From Streptomyces nymphaeiformis (lineage in GTDB: Bacteria; Actinomycetota; Actinomycetes; Streptomycetales; Streptomycetaceae): DNA of 64,000 nt. This document shows, one piece after another, positions 8,313 through 17,086 of this stretch. The DNA lies in NCBI RefSeq assembly GCF_014203895.1, contig NZ_JACHJY010000010.1, forward strand, positions 1 to 64,000, written 5' to 3'. Position numbers and translations under genes: made by a program. The first letter of the stretch is position 1, and every line of letters begins with the position of its first letter. The notes under the pieces are model-generated. The model saw only the letters and a program-made list of their open reading frames with translations. It had not been told where the DNA came from and did no database searches.

Positions 8313-8318
8313 TATGGT
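8313..8318 (+). promoter_or_regulatory. -10 element for a probably leaderless recN mRNA
   Basis: TATGGT (TAnnnT) ends seven bases before the GTG at 8326, the spacing expected if transcription starts on the start codon. No good -35 hexamer was seen. Confidence 0.4.
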
Positions 8319-8325
8319 CTGGGGC

Positions 8326-10056
8326 GTGCTGGAGGAGATGCGGATACGGTCGCTCGGGGTCATCGACGACGCGGTGGTCGAGCTGTCACCCGGCTTCACC
8401 GCGGTGACCGGTGAGACCGGTGCGGGCAAGACCATGGTCGTGACCAGCCTGGGGCTGCTGCTGGGCGGACGGGCCGACCCGGCCCTGGTGCGGATCGGCG
8501 CGGCCTCGGCCGTCGTCGAGGGGCGGATCAGCGTGCCCGCGAGCGCGCCCGTCGCCGTACGCGCCGAGGAGGCCGGGGCCGAGCTCGACGAGGGCGTGCT
8601 CCTCGTCAGCCGCACCGTCTCCGCCGAGGGACGCTCGCGCGCCCACCTCGGCGGGCGTTCCGTGCCCGTCGGGCTGCTCGCCGAGCTCGCCGACGAGCTC
8701 GTCGCCGTCCACGGCCAGACCGACCAGCAGGGCCTGCTGAAGCCCGCCCGGCAGCGCGGCGCCCTCGACCGGTACGCCGGCGAGGCCGTGTCCGTGCCGC
8801 TCGCCGCCTACGGCGAGGCGTACCGGCGGCTGCGCGCCGTCACCGCCGAACTGGACGAGATCACCACCCGGGCCAGGGAACGCGCCCAGGAGGCCGATCT
8901 GCTGCGCTTCGGGCTCGGCGAGATCGAGGCCGTCGAGCCGCGCGCGGGCGAGGACGTCGAACTGGCCGCCGAGGCCGAGCGGCTCGGGCACGCCGAGGCC
9001 CTCGCCTCCGCCGCCGCGCTCGCGCACGGTGCGCTCGCGGGCAACCCCGAGGACCCCGAGGCCGTCGACGCGACCACCCTGGTCGCGGGCGCGGGCCGGG
9101 CCCTGGAGGCCGTGCGGTCGCACGACCCGGCGCTCGCCGGGCTCGCCGACCGGATGGGCGAGATCTCCATCCTGCTGTCGGACGTGGCGCAGGAGTTGGC
9201 CGGATACGCCGACGACCTGGACGCCGATCCGCTGCGGCTCGCCGCCGTCGAGGAACGGCGGGCCCTGCTCACCCAGTTGACCAGGAAGTACGGCGAGGAC
9301 ATCGGCGCCGTCCTCGCCTGGGCGGAGGAGAGCGCGGGGCGGCTCGGCGAGCTCGACGGCGACGACGACCGGATCGAGGAGCTCACCGCCGAGCGGGACC
9401 GGCTGCGCGACGAGCTGTCCGTGCTCGCGCAGCGGCTCACCGACGCGCGTACGGAGACGGCCGCCCGGTTCGCCGCCGCGGTCACCGCCGAACTCGCCTC
9501 GCTCGCCATGCCCCACGCGCGCGTGTCCTTCGCCATCGCCCAGACCGAGGACCCCGAGGGCGTCGAGGTCGGCGGCCGGCGGGTCGCCTACGGCCCGTCC
9601 GGGGCCGACGAGGTCGAGCTGCTGCTCGCCCCGCACCCCGGCGCCCCGCCCCGGCCCATCGCCAAGGGCGCGTCCGGCGGTGAGCTGTCCCGGGTGATGC
9701 TCGCCGTGGAGGTCGTCTTCGCCGGGGTCGACCCGGTGCCGACGTACCTCTTCGACGAGGTCGACGCGGGCGTCGGCGGCAAGGCGGCCGTCGAGATCGG
9801 CCGCCGGCTCGCCAAGCTCGCCAAGTCCGCGCAGGTCGTGGTCGTCACCCACCTCCCGCAGGTCGCGGCCTTCGCCGACCGGCAGCTGCTCGTCGAGAAG
9901 ACCAACGACGGCTCCGTGACCCGCTCCGGCGTCACCGTCCTGGAGGGCGAGGAGCGGGTCCGGGAGCTGTCCCGGATGCTCGCGGGCCAGGAGGACTCCG
10001 AGACGGCCAGGGCCCACGCGGAGGAGCTCCTCGCCACGGCTCGGGCGGACGCGTGA
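8326..10056 (+). CDS. recN: DNA repair ATPase RecN
   Basis: 576 residues from GTG 8326. SMC-like layout: Walker A GETGAGKT (29-36) in the N-terminal part, Gln-loop region HGQTDQQGLLKP, a long coiled coil in the middle (ITTRARERAQEADLLRF and similar), then SGGELSRVMLAVEVV, Walker B YLFDEVDAGVGG and VTHLPQVAA at the C-terminus. RecN acts in double-strand break repair, helping hold and process DNA ends. An in-frame ATG at 8314 would add four residues, but its first bases would be part of a TATGGT -10 box, so the GTG is preferred. The stop overlaps the next GTG. Confidence 0.93.
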   Translation: MLEEMRIRSLGVIDDAVVELSPGFTAVTGETGAGKTMVVTSLGLLLGGRADPALVRIGAASAVVEGRISVPASAPVAVRAEEAGAELDEGVLLVSRTVSAEGRSRAHLGGRSVPVGLLAELADELVAVHGQTDQQGLLKPARQRGALDRYAGEAVSVPLAAYGEAYRRLRAVTAELDEITTRARERAQEADLLRFGLGEIEAVEPRAGEDVELAAEAERLGHAEALASAAALAHGALAGNPEDPEAVDATTLVAGAGRALEAVRSHDPALAGLADRMGEISILLSDVAQELAGYADDLDADPLRLAAVEERRALLTQLTRKYGEDIGAVLAWAEESAGRLGELDGDDDRIEELTAERDRLRDELSVLAQRLTDARTETAARFAAAVTAELASLAMPHARVSFAIAQTEDPEGVEVGGRRVAYGPSGADEVELLLAPHPGAPPRPIAKGASGGELSRVMLAVEVVFAGVDPVPTYLFDEVDAGVGGKAAVEIGRRLAKLAKSAQVVVVTHLPQVAAFADRQLLVEKTNDGSVTRSGVTVLEGEERVRELSRMLAGQEDSETARAHAEELLATARADA

Positions 10057-10787
10057 GCGTCGCCTCGGGGGCCCTCGGGCGGATCGGGACGTTCGCGGCC
10101 GCCTTCGGGGCGACCCGGCTCGCGTACGGGCAGCTGCTGCGGCGGCCGCCGGGGAACCCGGGCGGCTGGGAGCGGACCAACCAAGCCGGCCGGCCGGTCC
10201 GTCTCCAGTCCGGACCGGCCGCCGCCTTCGGCTCGGCCGTCGCCGTCCTGCCCACGGCACCCGCCGCCGCCCTGGCCGTCGCCGCGGCGGCCGTGTGCGG
10301 GCGCCACGACGATCTGCGCGGTGACCACCGTCGGGGGTTCCGGGCGCATCTGGCGGCGCTCCGGGGCGGTGAGGTGACCAGTGGGGCGGTGAAGCTGTTC
10401 GGGATCGGCGCCGCCTCGCTCGCCGCCGGGGCCCTCCTCAAGGAGAAGCCCGTCGACAAGGTCCTCGCCGGCGTCGTCATCGCCGGTACCGCCCACCTGG
10501 TGAACCTCGTGGACGTACGGCCGGGGCGCGCGGGCCTCCTCGTGCTCGGGCTCTCCGCGCCGGGGCTCCTCCGGGGGTCCCTCGCCGCCGCTCCGATGGG
10601 GGCCGCGGCGGCGGTCCTCGGAGACGACCTCGGCGATGTGACCATGCTCGGCGACATGGGCGCGCATGCGCTCGGTGCCGCCGTCGGGAGCGCCGTCGCG
10701 GGCTCCAACGGGCGGCTCGGACTCGCCGCGCACGCGGCCGGGTTGGTCGCGGCGGCGGTGTGGGGAGAGCGGGCGGCTTCCGCCTGA
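10053..10787 (+). CDS. membrane protein, possible glycosyl-1-phosphate transferase (GPT/MraY-like)
   Basis: 244 residues. About seven hydrophobic segments and the motif MLGDMGAHALGAAVG resemble the conserved GDxGA region of the MraY/WecA/GPT family, which transfers phospho-sugars to polyprenyl phosphate. The chain is shorter than classical MraY (about 360) and I could not place the catalytic DD motif with certainty, so the enzyme call is tentative. GTG start overlaps the recN stop (GTGA). A glycosyltransferase follows at 10958, suggesting a joint role in an envelope glycan. Confidence 0.65.
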   Translation: MSVASGALGRIGTFAAAFGATRLAYGQLLRRPPGNPGGWERTNQAGRPVRLQSGPAAAFGSAVAVLPTAPAAALAVAAAAVCGRHDDLRGDHRRGFRAHLAALRGGEVTSGAVKLFGIGAASLAAGALLKEKPVDKVLAGVVIAGTAHLVNLVDVRPGRAGLLVLGLSAPGLLRGSLAAAPMGAAAAVLGDDLGDVTMLGDMGAHALGAAVGSAVAGSNGRLGLAAHAAGLVAAAVWGERAASA

Positions 10788-10957
10788 CGGCGTGAAAGCT
10801 GTGTGGGGGGAGCGGGCCCGGAATTCGTGCGCTCACCCGTGTGGGTGAACCCGTGGTGTGCGTGCCCGGCCCGTACGCCTTCCGCACACCGGAACGACGC
10901 CACTTCGGTGCCGGAACGTGCGTACGGTCGAGGGCACGGACTGGCATCCTTGGGCGC

Positions 10958-12037
10958 GTGACACAGCTCCGTACGGTCCAAGTGCTGGGCGGCGGCGGCG
11001 CGGGCAGCAGCGCACACGTCCGATCACTTGCCTCGGGGCTGGTGGAGAGGGGCGTGCGGGTGACCGTGTGCGCCCCGGCCGAACTCGACCGCGCATACGA
11101 CTACCTGGGCGCCGGCGCGCACTTCGTGCCCCTGCCGCGCCTCGGCGACCCCGCGACCGTCACCGCGCTCCGCAACGCCTGCATCGGCGCGGACGTGGTC
11201 CACGCGCACGGCCTCCAGGCCTCCGTACGGGCCGCGCTCGCGCTCGCCGGCGGCGGCCGGGCCCCGCTCGTGACCACCTGGCACAGCCGCAACCACGTCG
11301 ACGGGGCGCGGGGCGGGGTGCTGCGGCTCCTCGAACGCAAGGCCGCGCGGGCCGCGACCGTCGTCCTCGGCACCTCCTCCGAACTCGTCGACCGGGCCCG
11401 GCGGCGCGGGGCCCGGGACGCGCGCCTCGCCCCCGTCACCGTGCCCGCCGCGCGCGGGCCCGTCTGCCTCCACGACGGCAAGGCCCGCGCCGAACTCGGC
11501 GCCGTCGACCGGCCCCTGCTCATGGCCGTCGGCGCGCTCGAACGCGGGCGGGGGTACCGGACGCTGCTCGACGCGGCGCGGGAGTGGCGGGAGCTCGACC
11601 CGCAGCCGCTGCTCGTCATCGCCGGGGAAGGGCGCGAACGGGCCTTCCTGCAACGGCGGATCTTCGAGGAGGGGCTCGCCGTGCGGCTCATCGGGCGCCG
11701 GGACGACGTCGCCGAGCTGCTCGCCGCCGCCGACGTCGCCGTCCTGCCGTCACGGTGGGAGGCCCGCTCCCTGCTCGCCCAGGAGGCGCTCCGGCTCGGG
11801 GTGCCGCTCGTCGCGACGGCCGTCGGCGGCGTACCGGAACTCGTCGGGAACGCGGCGGAGCTGGTGCCGTACGGGGACGCGGGGGCCCTCGCGGGGGCGG
11901 TGCGGGGGCTGCTGTCCGACGTGGACCGCCGGATGGACCTGGCGGCGGCGGGGCGGGTGCAGGCGGGGTCCTGGCCCACGGAGGACGAGACGATCGCGCA
12001 CGTGCTGGCGGTGTACGACGAGTTGACGGGGCGGTAG
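10958..12037 (+). CDS. glycosyltransferase family 4 protein
   Basis: 359 residues from GTG 10958. N-terminal VQVLGGGGAGSSAHVRSLASGLVERG is the acceptor-side Rossmann start of GT-B enzymes; C-terminal DVAVLPSRWEARSLLAQEALRLGVPLVATAVGGVPELV is the nucleotide-sugar binding EX7E-like region of GT4. Cytoplasmic or membrane-associated transfer of a sugar from a nucleotide donor is expected; substrates unknown. The frame is open from 10841, but the first 39 residues are Arg/Pro-rich and non-conserved in style, and no Shine-Dalgarno is seen at either site, so the GTG directly before the conserved core is chosen. Followed by a terminator. Confidence 0.88.
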   Translation: MTQLRTVQVLGGGGAGSSAHVRSLASGLVERGVRVTVCAPAELDRAYDYLGAGAHFVPLPRLGDPATVTALRNACIGADVVHAHGLQASVRAALALAGGGRAPLVTTWHSRNHVDGARGGVLRLLERKAARAATVVLGTSSELVDRARRRGARDARLAPVTVPAARGPVCLHDGKARAELGAVDRPLLMAVGALERGRGYRTLLDAAREWRELDPQPLLVIAGEGRERAFLQRRIFEEGLAVRLIGRRDDVAELLAAADVAVLPSRWEARSLLAQEALRLGVPLVATAVGGVPELVGNAAELVPYGDAGALAGAVRGLLSDVDRRMDLAAAGRVQAGSWPTEDETIAHVLAVYDELTGR

Positions 12038-12046
12038 CCCTTCGTC

Positions 12047-12083
12047 GTGGGTGGTCCTCCCGCTCTGGGGGACGACCACCCAC
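12047..12083. terminator. bidirectional terminator
   Basis: GTGGGTGGTC (12047-12056) pairs with GACCACCCAC (12074-12083); an inner TCCC/GGGA helix tightens the loop. It sits between the converging glycosyltransferase and PucR genes. Confidence 0.8.
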
Positions 12084-12091
12084 ACACGGGG

Positions 12092-13714
12092 TCAGGGCGT
12101 GTGCCGGCGGGCCCTCAGGGCCAAGGAGAGGGCCAGGACCGTCTGGGGGTCGTCCAGGTCCGTGCCGAGGAGTTCGGAGATGCGGGCCAGGCGGTTGTAG
12201 AGCGTCTGGCGGTTGAGGTGGAGCTCGCGCGCCGTCTCCGCCTTGCGCCCCGCGTGCGCCAGGTACGTCTCCAGGGTCGGGAGCAGCGGCGGGCGGGACG
12301 CCTTGTCGTGGTCCCGCAGCGGGCCGATCGCGCGGTCCACGAAGGCCGCCAGGTCCGGGTGGTCGCGCAGCCGCCAGAGCAGCAGGTCGATGTCGAGGCG
12401 GCGCGCGTCGTACCAGGGCAGGTCCGACAGGCCCTGCGCCGCCGTCGCCGTCTCCGCCGCGTGCCGCAGGCCCGCCGAGGCCGCCGCCCAGCCGCCCGCG
12501 ACGCCGACCACGACGACCGGCGCGTGCACCCCGGCGCGTTCCAGGCCGGCCCGTTCCACGCCCGCGCGCAGCGCCGCCGCGACCCGGTCCGCGACCGCCG
12601 TCCGTTCCGTTTCCGAGCGGAGGCCCAGGAGCAGGGGCACTCGGCCTTCCACCGGGCGGACTCCCAGGAGGGCCGGGACGCCCACCGAGGACAGTTCCTC
12701 CAGGACCGCGCGGGCCAGCAGGGCCCAGTTGCCCGAGGGGGACAGTTCCGGGGCCAGGCGCATGACCACGGGGAGCAGGGGGCCCTCGCCCGGCTTGAAG
12801 CCGAGGACGCGGGCCTGCGCCGGGGCGTCCTCCGCCGAGATGCGGCCCTCCGCGAGGTCCGTCAGGAAGTCGCCCCGGCCGCGCGCGGCCAGCTCCTCCT
12901 CCTGGCGGGCCTGCATGAGGACGACCGCGAGGAGTCCCGCCGCCCGCTCGGCCGCCATCCGGTGGACGGGGGAGAGGGCGCCGGAGACCGCCAGCAGGAC
13001 GAGGCGGGCGCGCACCGAGCCCGTGCCGGGGCCGCCGCCGGGCACGTCGACGAGGACCGTGCCGGTGGGCGGGCCGGACTCGCGGGCCGCCCGCTGGCCG
13101 CGCAGCCCGTCCCACACCTGGAGCGGGTCGGCGGGCGCGGACTCGGTGCCGGCCGCGTACAGCAGCTGTCCGTCGGCGGTCTCCAGGAAGACCGGGTTCG
13201 CGGCGAAGTCGGAGAGGATGCGCAGCACCTGCGGGACCCCGCCGCCGCCGAGCAGCGCCTCCGTGCACTGCCGGTGGACCTCCTCGGCCTGCCGCTGGAG
13301 GGCGTAGTGGCCGTTGACGATCTCGGTGTGGATCTCCTCCGTCACGGCGACGAAGGGGACCTCGCGGTGGAGCTGCACGAGCGGCAGGCCGGCCGCCCGC
13401 GCGGTCTCCACTATCGTCGCCGGGAGGCGGGCGAAGCGCGGGCCCAGCTCGACGACGAGCGCGGCGATGCCCCGGTCGGCGAGCCGGCGGACGAAGGCCC
13501 GCTGCTCGGCCGGGCGGGTGCCCAGGCCGAGGCCCGTCGTGAGGAGCAGTTCGCCGCCCTTGAGCAGCGACGCGATGTTCGGCACCTCGCCCGCGTGCAC
13601 CCAGCGCACCGTGCGGTGCAGCCGGTCCGCGCCGGCCACGACCTCCGGGAGCCCGCCGCGCAGTCCGGGGAGCTCGAGGGCCCGCTGCACGGTGATCCCG
13701 CCCTGATTGTCCAT
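12092..13714 (-). CDS. PucR family transcriptional regulator
   Basis: 540 residues. N-terminal PucR/PurC domain (TVQRALELPGLRGGLPEVVAG, VRWVHAGEVPN, GGELLLTTG), a middle GGDEF-like fold region, and a C-terminal PucR helix-turn-helix (LETYLAHAGRKAETARELHLNRQ then TLYNRLARISELLG). PucR proteins control catabolic genes, often for purines, amino acids or amines, and several act on the gene next door. It is divergent from the APC permease at 13876 with a 161-base gap, so that permease and the amine oxidase after it are the natural targets. Start ATG at 13714. Confidence 0.92.
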   Translation of the reverse strand: MDNQGGITVQRALELPGLRGGLPEVVAGADRLHRTVRWVHAGEVPNIASLLKGGELLLTTGLGLGTRPAEQRAFVRRLADRGIAALVVELGPRFARLPATIVETARAAGLPLVQLHREVPFVAVTEEIHTEIVNGHYALQRQAEEVHRQCTEALLGGGGVPQVLRILSDFAANPVFLETADGQLLYAAGTESAPADPLQVWDGLRGQRAARESGPPTGTVLVDVPGGGPGTGSVRARLVLLAVSGALSPVHRMAAERAAGLLAVVLMQARQEEELAARGRGDFLTDLAEGRISAEDAPAQARVLGFKPGEGPLLPVVMRLAPELSPSGNWALLARAVLEELSSVGVPALLGVRPVEGRVPLLLGLRSETERTAVADRVAAALRAGVERAGLERAGVHAPVVVVGVAGGWAAASAGLRHAAETATAAQGLSDLPWYDARRLDIDLLLWRLRDHPDLAAFVDRAIGPLRDHDKASRPPLLPTLETYLAHAGRKAETARELHLNRQTLYNRLARISELLGTDLDDPQTVLALSLALRARRHTP

Positions 13715-13875
13715 GGAGCCGGACGCTACCCGCGTCCGTGTTTCCGCGACATCACCCCACGGTCACGGGACCGGACACTTCGTACACCGGGGCGACAACT
13801 CGTCGTCCCGTGGCGGGAATTGCGCGACCGCATGTCGATTGTGGCCTACGTCACCCGCGAGGATCCTCTCGGGCC

Positions 13876-15420
13876 ATGGCAGAGAACCCCATCCCAGGGA
13901 ATCCCGCGACAGGGAACACCACCCCCGAGGTCCACCGGCTCAAGGCGAACTCGGTCGGACTCGTCGGCGTCGTCTTCATGGCCGTCGCCACCGCCGCCCC
14001 GATCACGGCGATGACCGGAAACCTCCCCATCGCCGTCGGCTTCGGCAACGGCACCGGCGCACCCGCCGGATACCTCTTCGCGACGCTCGTCCTGACCGTC
14101 TTCTCGGTCGGCTACGTCGCCATGGCCAAGCGGATCACGGCCGCCGGCGCCTTCTACGGCTACATCTCGCACGGCCTCGGCCGCATCGCCGGCATGGCCT
14201 CCGGCATGCTCGCCGTCCTCGCGTACATCGTCTTCGAGGCCTCGATCGTCGGCGTCTTCTCCTACTTCGCCAAGACCACGGTCGCCGACCAGCTCGGCGT
14301 CGACCTGCCGTGGGTGCTCTACGCGGCGGTCATGCTGGCCGTCACCGCCGTCCTGTCGTACTTCGACATCAACCTCACCGCCAAGGCGCTCGGGGTGATG
14401 CTGGTCGCGGAGATCGCCGTCCTCTTCGCGGTCGCCACCGCCGTCCTGATCGCCGGCGGCGGCCCCGACGGCATCCCGGTCGAGCCGGTCAACCCCAAGA
14501 ACGCCTTCACCGGCACCTCCGCCGGGCTCGGCCTCTTCTTCGCCTTCTGGTCGTGGGTCGGCTTCGAGTCGACCGCGATGTACGGCGAGGAGTCCCGCGA
14601 CCCCAAGCGGGTCATCCCGCGCGCCACCCTGATCTCCGTCGTCGGCGTCGGCCTCTTCTACATCTACGTGTCGTGGATGACGATCGCCGGGAACGGGCTC
14701 GCCGGGTCCGTGAAGCTGTCCTCGTCCGCGAGCCCCCTCGACCTGTTCTTCGCGCCCACCCAGACCTTCATCGGCGCCTGGGCCGTCGACGCCTTCCAGT
14801 GGCTGCTGCTCACCGGTTCCTTCGCCTGCGGCATGGCCTTCCACCAGTGCGCCTCGCGCTATCTGTACGCCATCGGCCGGGAGGGCTTCCTCCACCCGGC
14901 GCTCGGCCGGACGCACGCCCGGCACGGCTCGCCGTACATCGCCTCGTACGTGCAGAGCGCGATCGCCGTCGCCCTCGTCGCCGCCTTCTGGCTCGCCGGC
15001 GAGGACCCGTACATCCACCTCTACACGCTGCTCGCGATCCTCGGCACGATGGCGATCCTCATCGTGCAGACCCTCTGCTCCTTCGCCGTCATCGGCTACT
15101 TCCGCAAGAACCACCCCGAGGACCGGCACTGGTTCAGGACCCTCACGGCCCCGCTCCTCGGCGGCATCGGCATGATCGCCGTCGTCGTCCTGCTGGTCAT
15201 GAACATGGAGACCGCGGCCGGTCTCGCCGCCGACTCCCTCTTCTTCAAGGCGATCCCCTGGATCGTCGGCGCCGTCTTCTTCGGCGGCCTCGGCCTCGGC
15301 TTCCACCTCAAGGCCAAGCGGCCCGAACGCTACGAGATCATCGGCCGGATCGTCCTGGAGGACGCCGCCGAACGCCCCGACGACACCCGCACGGAGACCG
15401 TCCCCGTACCCCAGAGCTGA
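13876..15420 (+). CDS. APC family amino acid/amine permease
   Basis: 514 residues from ATG 13876, with GAGGA at 13859-13863. About 12 membrane segments; LKANSVGLVGVVFMAVATAAP is the usual first helix with the TAAPI kink, and FFAFWSWVGFESTAMYGEE (helix 6 region with GFE) is diagnostic of the amino acid-polyamine-organocation superfamily. The frame is open from 13738 but the extra 46 residues are hydrophilic and unlike a permease start. Next gene is an amine oxidase 25 bases downstream, so the likely cargo is an amine or amino acid that is then oxidised. Confidence 0.9.
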   Translation: MAENPIPGNPATGNTTPEVHRLKANSVGLVGVVFMAVATAAPITAMTGNLPIAVGFGNGTGAPAGYLFATLVLTVFSVGYVAMAKRITAAGAFYGYISHGLGRIAGMASGMLAVLAYIVFEASIVGVFSYFAKTTVADQLGVDLPWVLYAAVMLAVTAVLSYFDINLTAKALGVMLVAEIAVLFAVATAVLIAGGGPDGIPVEPVNPKNAFTGTSAGLGLFFAFWSWVGFESTAMYGEESRDPKRVIPRATLISVVGVGLFYIYVSWMTIAGNGLAGSVKLSSSASPLDLFFAPTQTFIGAWAVDAFQWLLLTGSFACGMAFHQCASRYLYAIGREGFLHPALGRTHARHGSPYIASYVQSAIAVALVAAFWLAGEDPYIHLYTLLAILGTMAILIVQTLCSFAVIGYFRKNHPEDRHWFRTLTAPLLGGIGMIAVVVLLVMNMETAAGLAADSLFFKAIPWIVGAVFFGGLGLGFHLKAKRPERYEIIGRIVLEDAAERPDDTRTETVPVPQS

Positions 15421-15445
15421 TCCCGTCCCCCTCCAGGAGCGCCCC

Positions 15446-17080
15446 ATGGCACGCACCAACCCGATGCACCTCCTGAAGAACCTCGCCGCCGAGCACGCCG
15501 CCGCCCGACGGCTGCGCCTCCCCGTCGACGAGCTGCGCGGTCTGAGAGCCGACGCCCTCGGGCGCCGGTCCCTCCTCAAGTACGCCGCTGCCGCCGGCAT
15601 CGCCGTCGGCGTCGGCCCGGCCGTCCCCGCCGCGGCGGCCACCCCGACCCCGCCGGTGAAGAGCACCGCCCGGGTCGCCGTCGTCGGTGCCGGGATCTCC
15701 GGCCTCACGGCCGCCCTCACCCTCCAGGACGCCGGCCTGAGCCCGGTGCTCTACGAGGCGAACCCGTCCAGGGTCGGCGGCCGCATGTACACCCAGCGGG
15801 ACCACTGGGCGTACGGCCAGACCTCCGAGATCGGCGGCGAGCTGATCGACACCAGCCACAAGAAGATCCTGGAACTCTGCCGCCGCTTCAACCTCGCCAC
15901 CGAGGACTTCCTCGGCGGCGGGCCCAACGGGGCCGAGGAGGTCCTCTGGTTCGACGGCGCCTACTACCCGCGTGCCCAGGCCGACGCGGACTTCAACGCC
16001 GTCTACCAGGCCCTCCACCGCGATCTGCTCGACGCGGGCGAGGTGAAGTGGAACCAGACCACCCCCACCGGCACCGCCCTCGACGACATGTCGCTGTACG
16101 ACTGGATCGAGAGCCGCGTCCCCGGCGGGCACTCCTCACCGCTCGGCAGGTTCATGGACGTCGCCTACAACGTCGAGTACGGCGCCGACACCACGGACCA
16201 GTCCGCGCTCGCCCTCGTCCTGCTCATGGGCTACCAGACCAATCCCGGCAACTTCAACATCTGGGGCCTCTCCAACGAGCGCTACCACGTCGTCGGCGGC
16301 AACGACCTGCTCCCGAACGCCGTCGCCGGGGCGCTCGCCCCCGGCACCCTGCGCACGGGCTGGTCGCTGACCGCCGTACGGGCGAACGCCGACGGCACCC
16401 AGACGCTCACCTTCACCGAGGCGGGCGCCACCAGGACCGTCACCGCCGACCACACGATCCTGTGCGTCCCGCTGCCGATCCTCCAGCAACTCGACCTCTC
16501 CCAGGCCGGGTTCGACCCGCTCATGCGGAACCTGCTGAGGGACGCGCGCATGGGCTACTGCACCAAGCTCAACATGCAGTTCGGCACCCGCCCCTGGCGC
16601 GGCACCGGCCCCTGGCCCGGGGTCTCCGCCGGCGACTGCTTCACCGACACCGAGGTCCAGCAGACCTGGGACACCACCAAGGTCCAGGGCGGCACCGGCG
16701 GCATCCTCCTCCAGTACGGCGGCGGCAGCCTGGCCCGGAACCTGAACCCGGCCGGGCCGTTCTCCACCGAGTCCGACCCGTACGTACGGAACCTGGCCAC
16801 CCGTTACCTGGCCGGCATCGACGCCTTCTTCCCCGGCACCTCCCGGGCGTACACCGGCCGCGCCCAGCTCTCCGCCTGGCACAAGAACCCGTACTCCCTG
16901 GGCGCGTACTCCTACTGGCCCGTCGGCTACCTCCACCGGTACGCCGGGTACGAGGGCGTCGCCCAGGGCAACGTCCACATCGGCGGCGAGCACTGTTCGT
17001 ACGACTTCCAGGGCTTCATGGAAGGCGGGGCGACCGAGGGCGAGCGCGCCGCCCGGGAGGTGATCACCGCGCTGCGATGA
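15446..17080 (+). CDS. flavin-containing monoamine/amino acid oxidase, probably Tat-exported
   Basis: 544 residues. A twin-arginine region GRRSLLKYAAAAGIAVGV at about residue 36 followed by Ala-rich PAVPAAAATP suggests Tat export with folded FAD, although the arginines sit unusually far from the N-terminus. The dinucleotide-binding VVGAGISGLTAALTL and the GGRMYTQ motif start the FAD domain; the C-terminal GGEHCSYDFQGFMEGGATEGERAA is the second FAD contact of the amine oxidase family. The enzyme would oxidatively deaminate an amine, giving aldehyde, ammonia and H2O2. Start ATG with AGGAG at 15435-15439. Same operon as the APC permease; opposite the BBE gene. Confidence 0.9.
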   Translation: MARTNPMHLLKNLAAEHAAARRLRLPVDELRGLRADALGRRSLLKYAAAAGIAVGVGPAVPAAAATPTPPVKSTARVAVVGAGISGLTAALTLQDAGLSPVLYEANPSRVGGRMYTQRDHWAYGQTSEIGGELIDTSHKKILELCRRFNLATEDFLGGGPNGAEEVLWFDGAYYPRAQADADFNAVYQALHRDLLDAGEVKWNQTTPTGTALDDMSLYDWIESRVPGGHSSPLGRFMDVAYNVEYGADTTDQSALALVLLMGYQTNPGNFNIWGLSNERYHVVGGNDLLPNAVAGALAPGTLRTGWSLTAVRANADGTQTLTFTEAGATRTVTADHTILCVPLPILQQLDLSQAGFDPLMRNLLRDARMGYCTKLNMQFGTRPWRGTGPWPGVSAGDCFTDTEVQQTWDTTKVQGGTGGILLQYGGGSLARNLNPAGPFSTESDPYVRNLATRYLAGIDAFFPGTSRAYTGRAQLSAWHKNPYSLGAYSYWPVGYLHRYAGYEGVAQGNVHIGGEHCSYDFQGFMEGGATEGERAAREVITALR

Positions 17081-17086
17081 GCCCGG

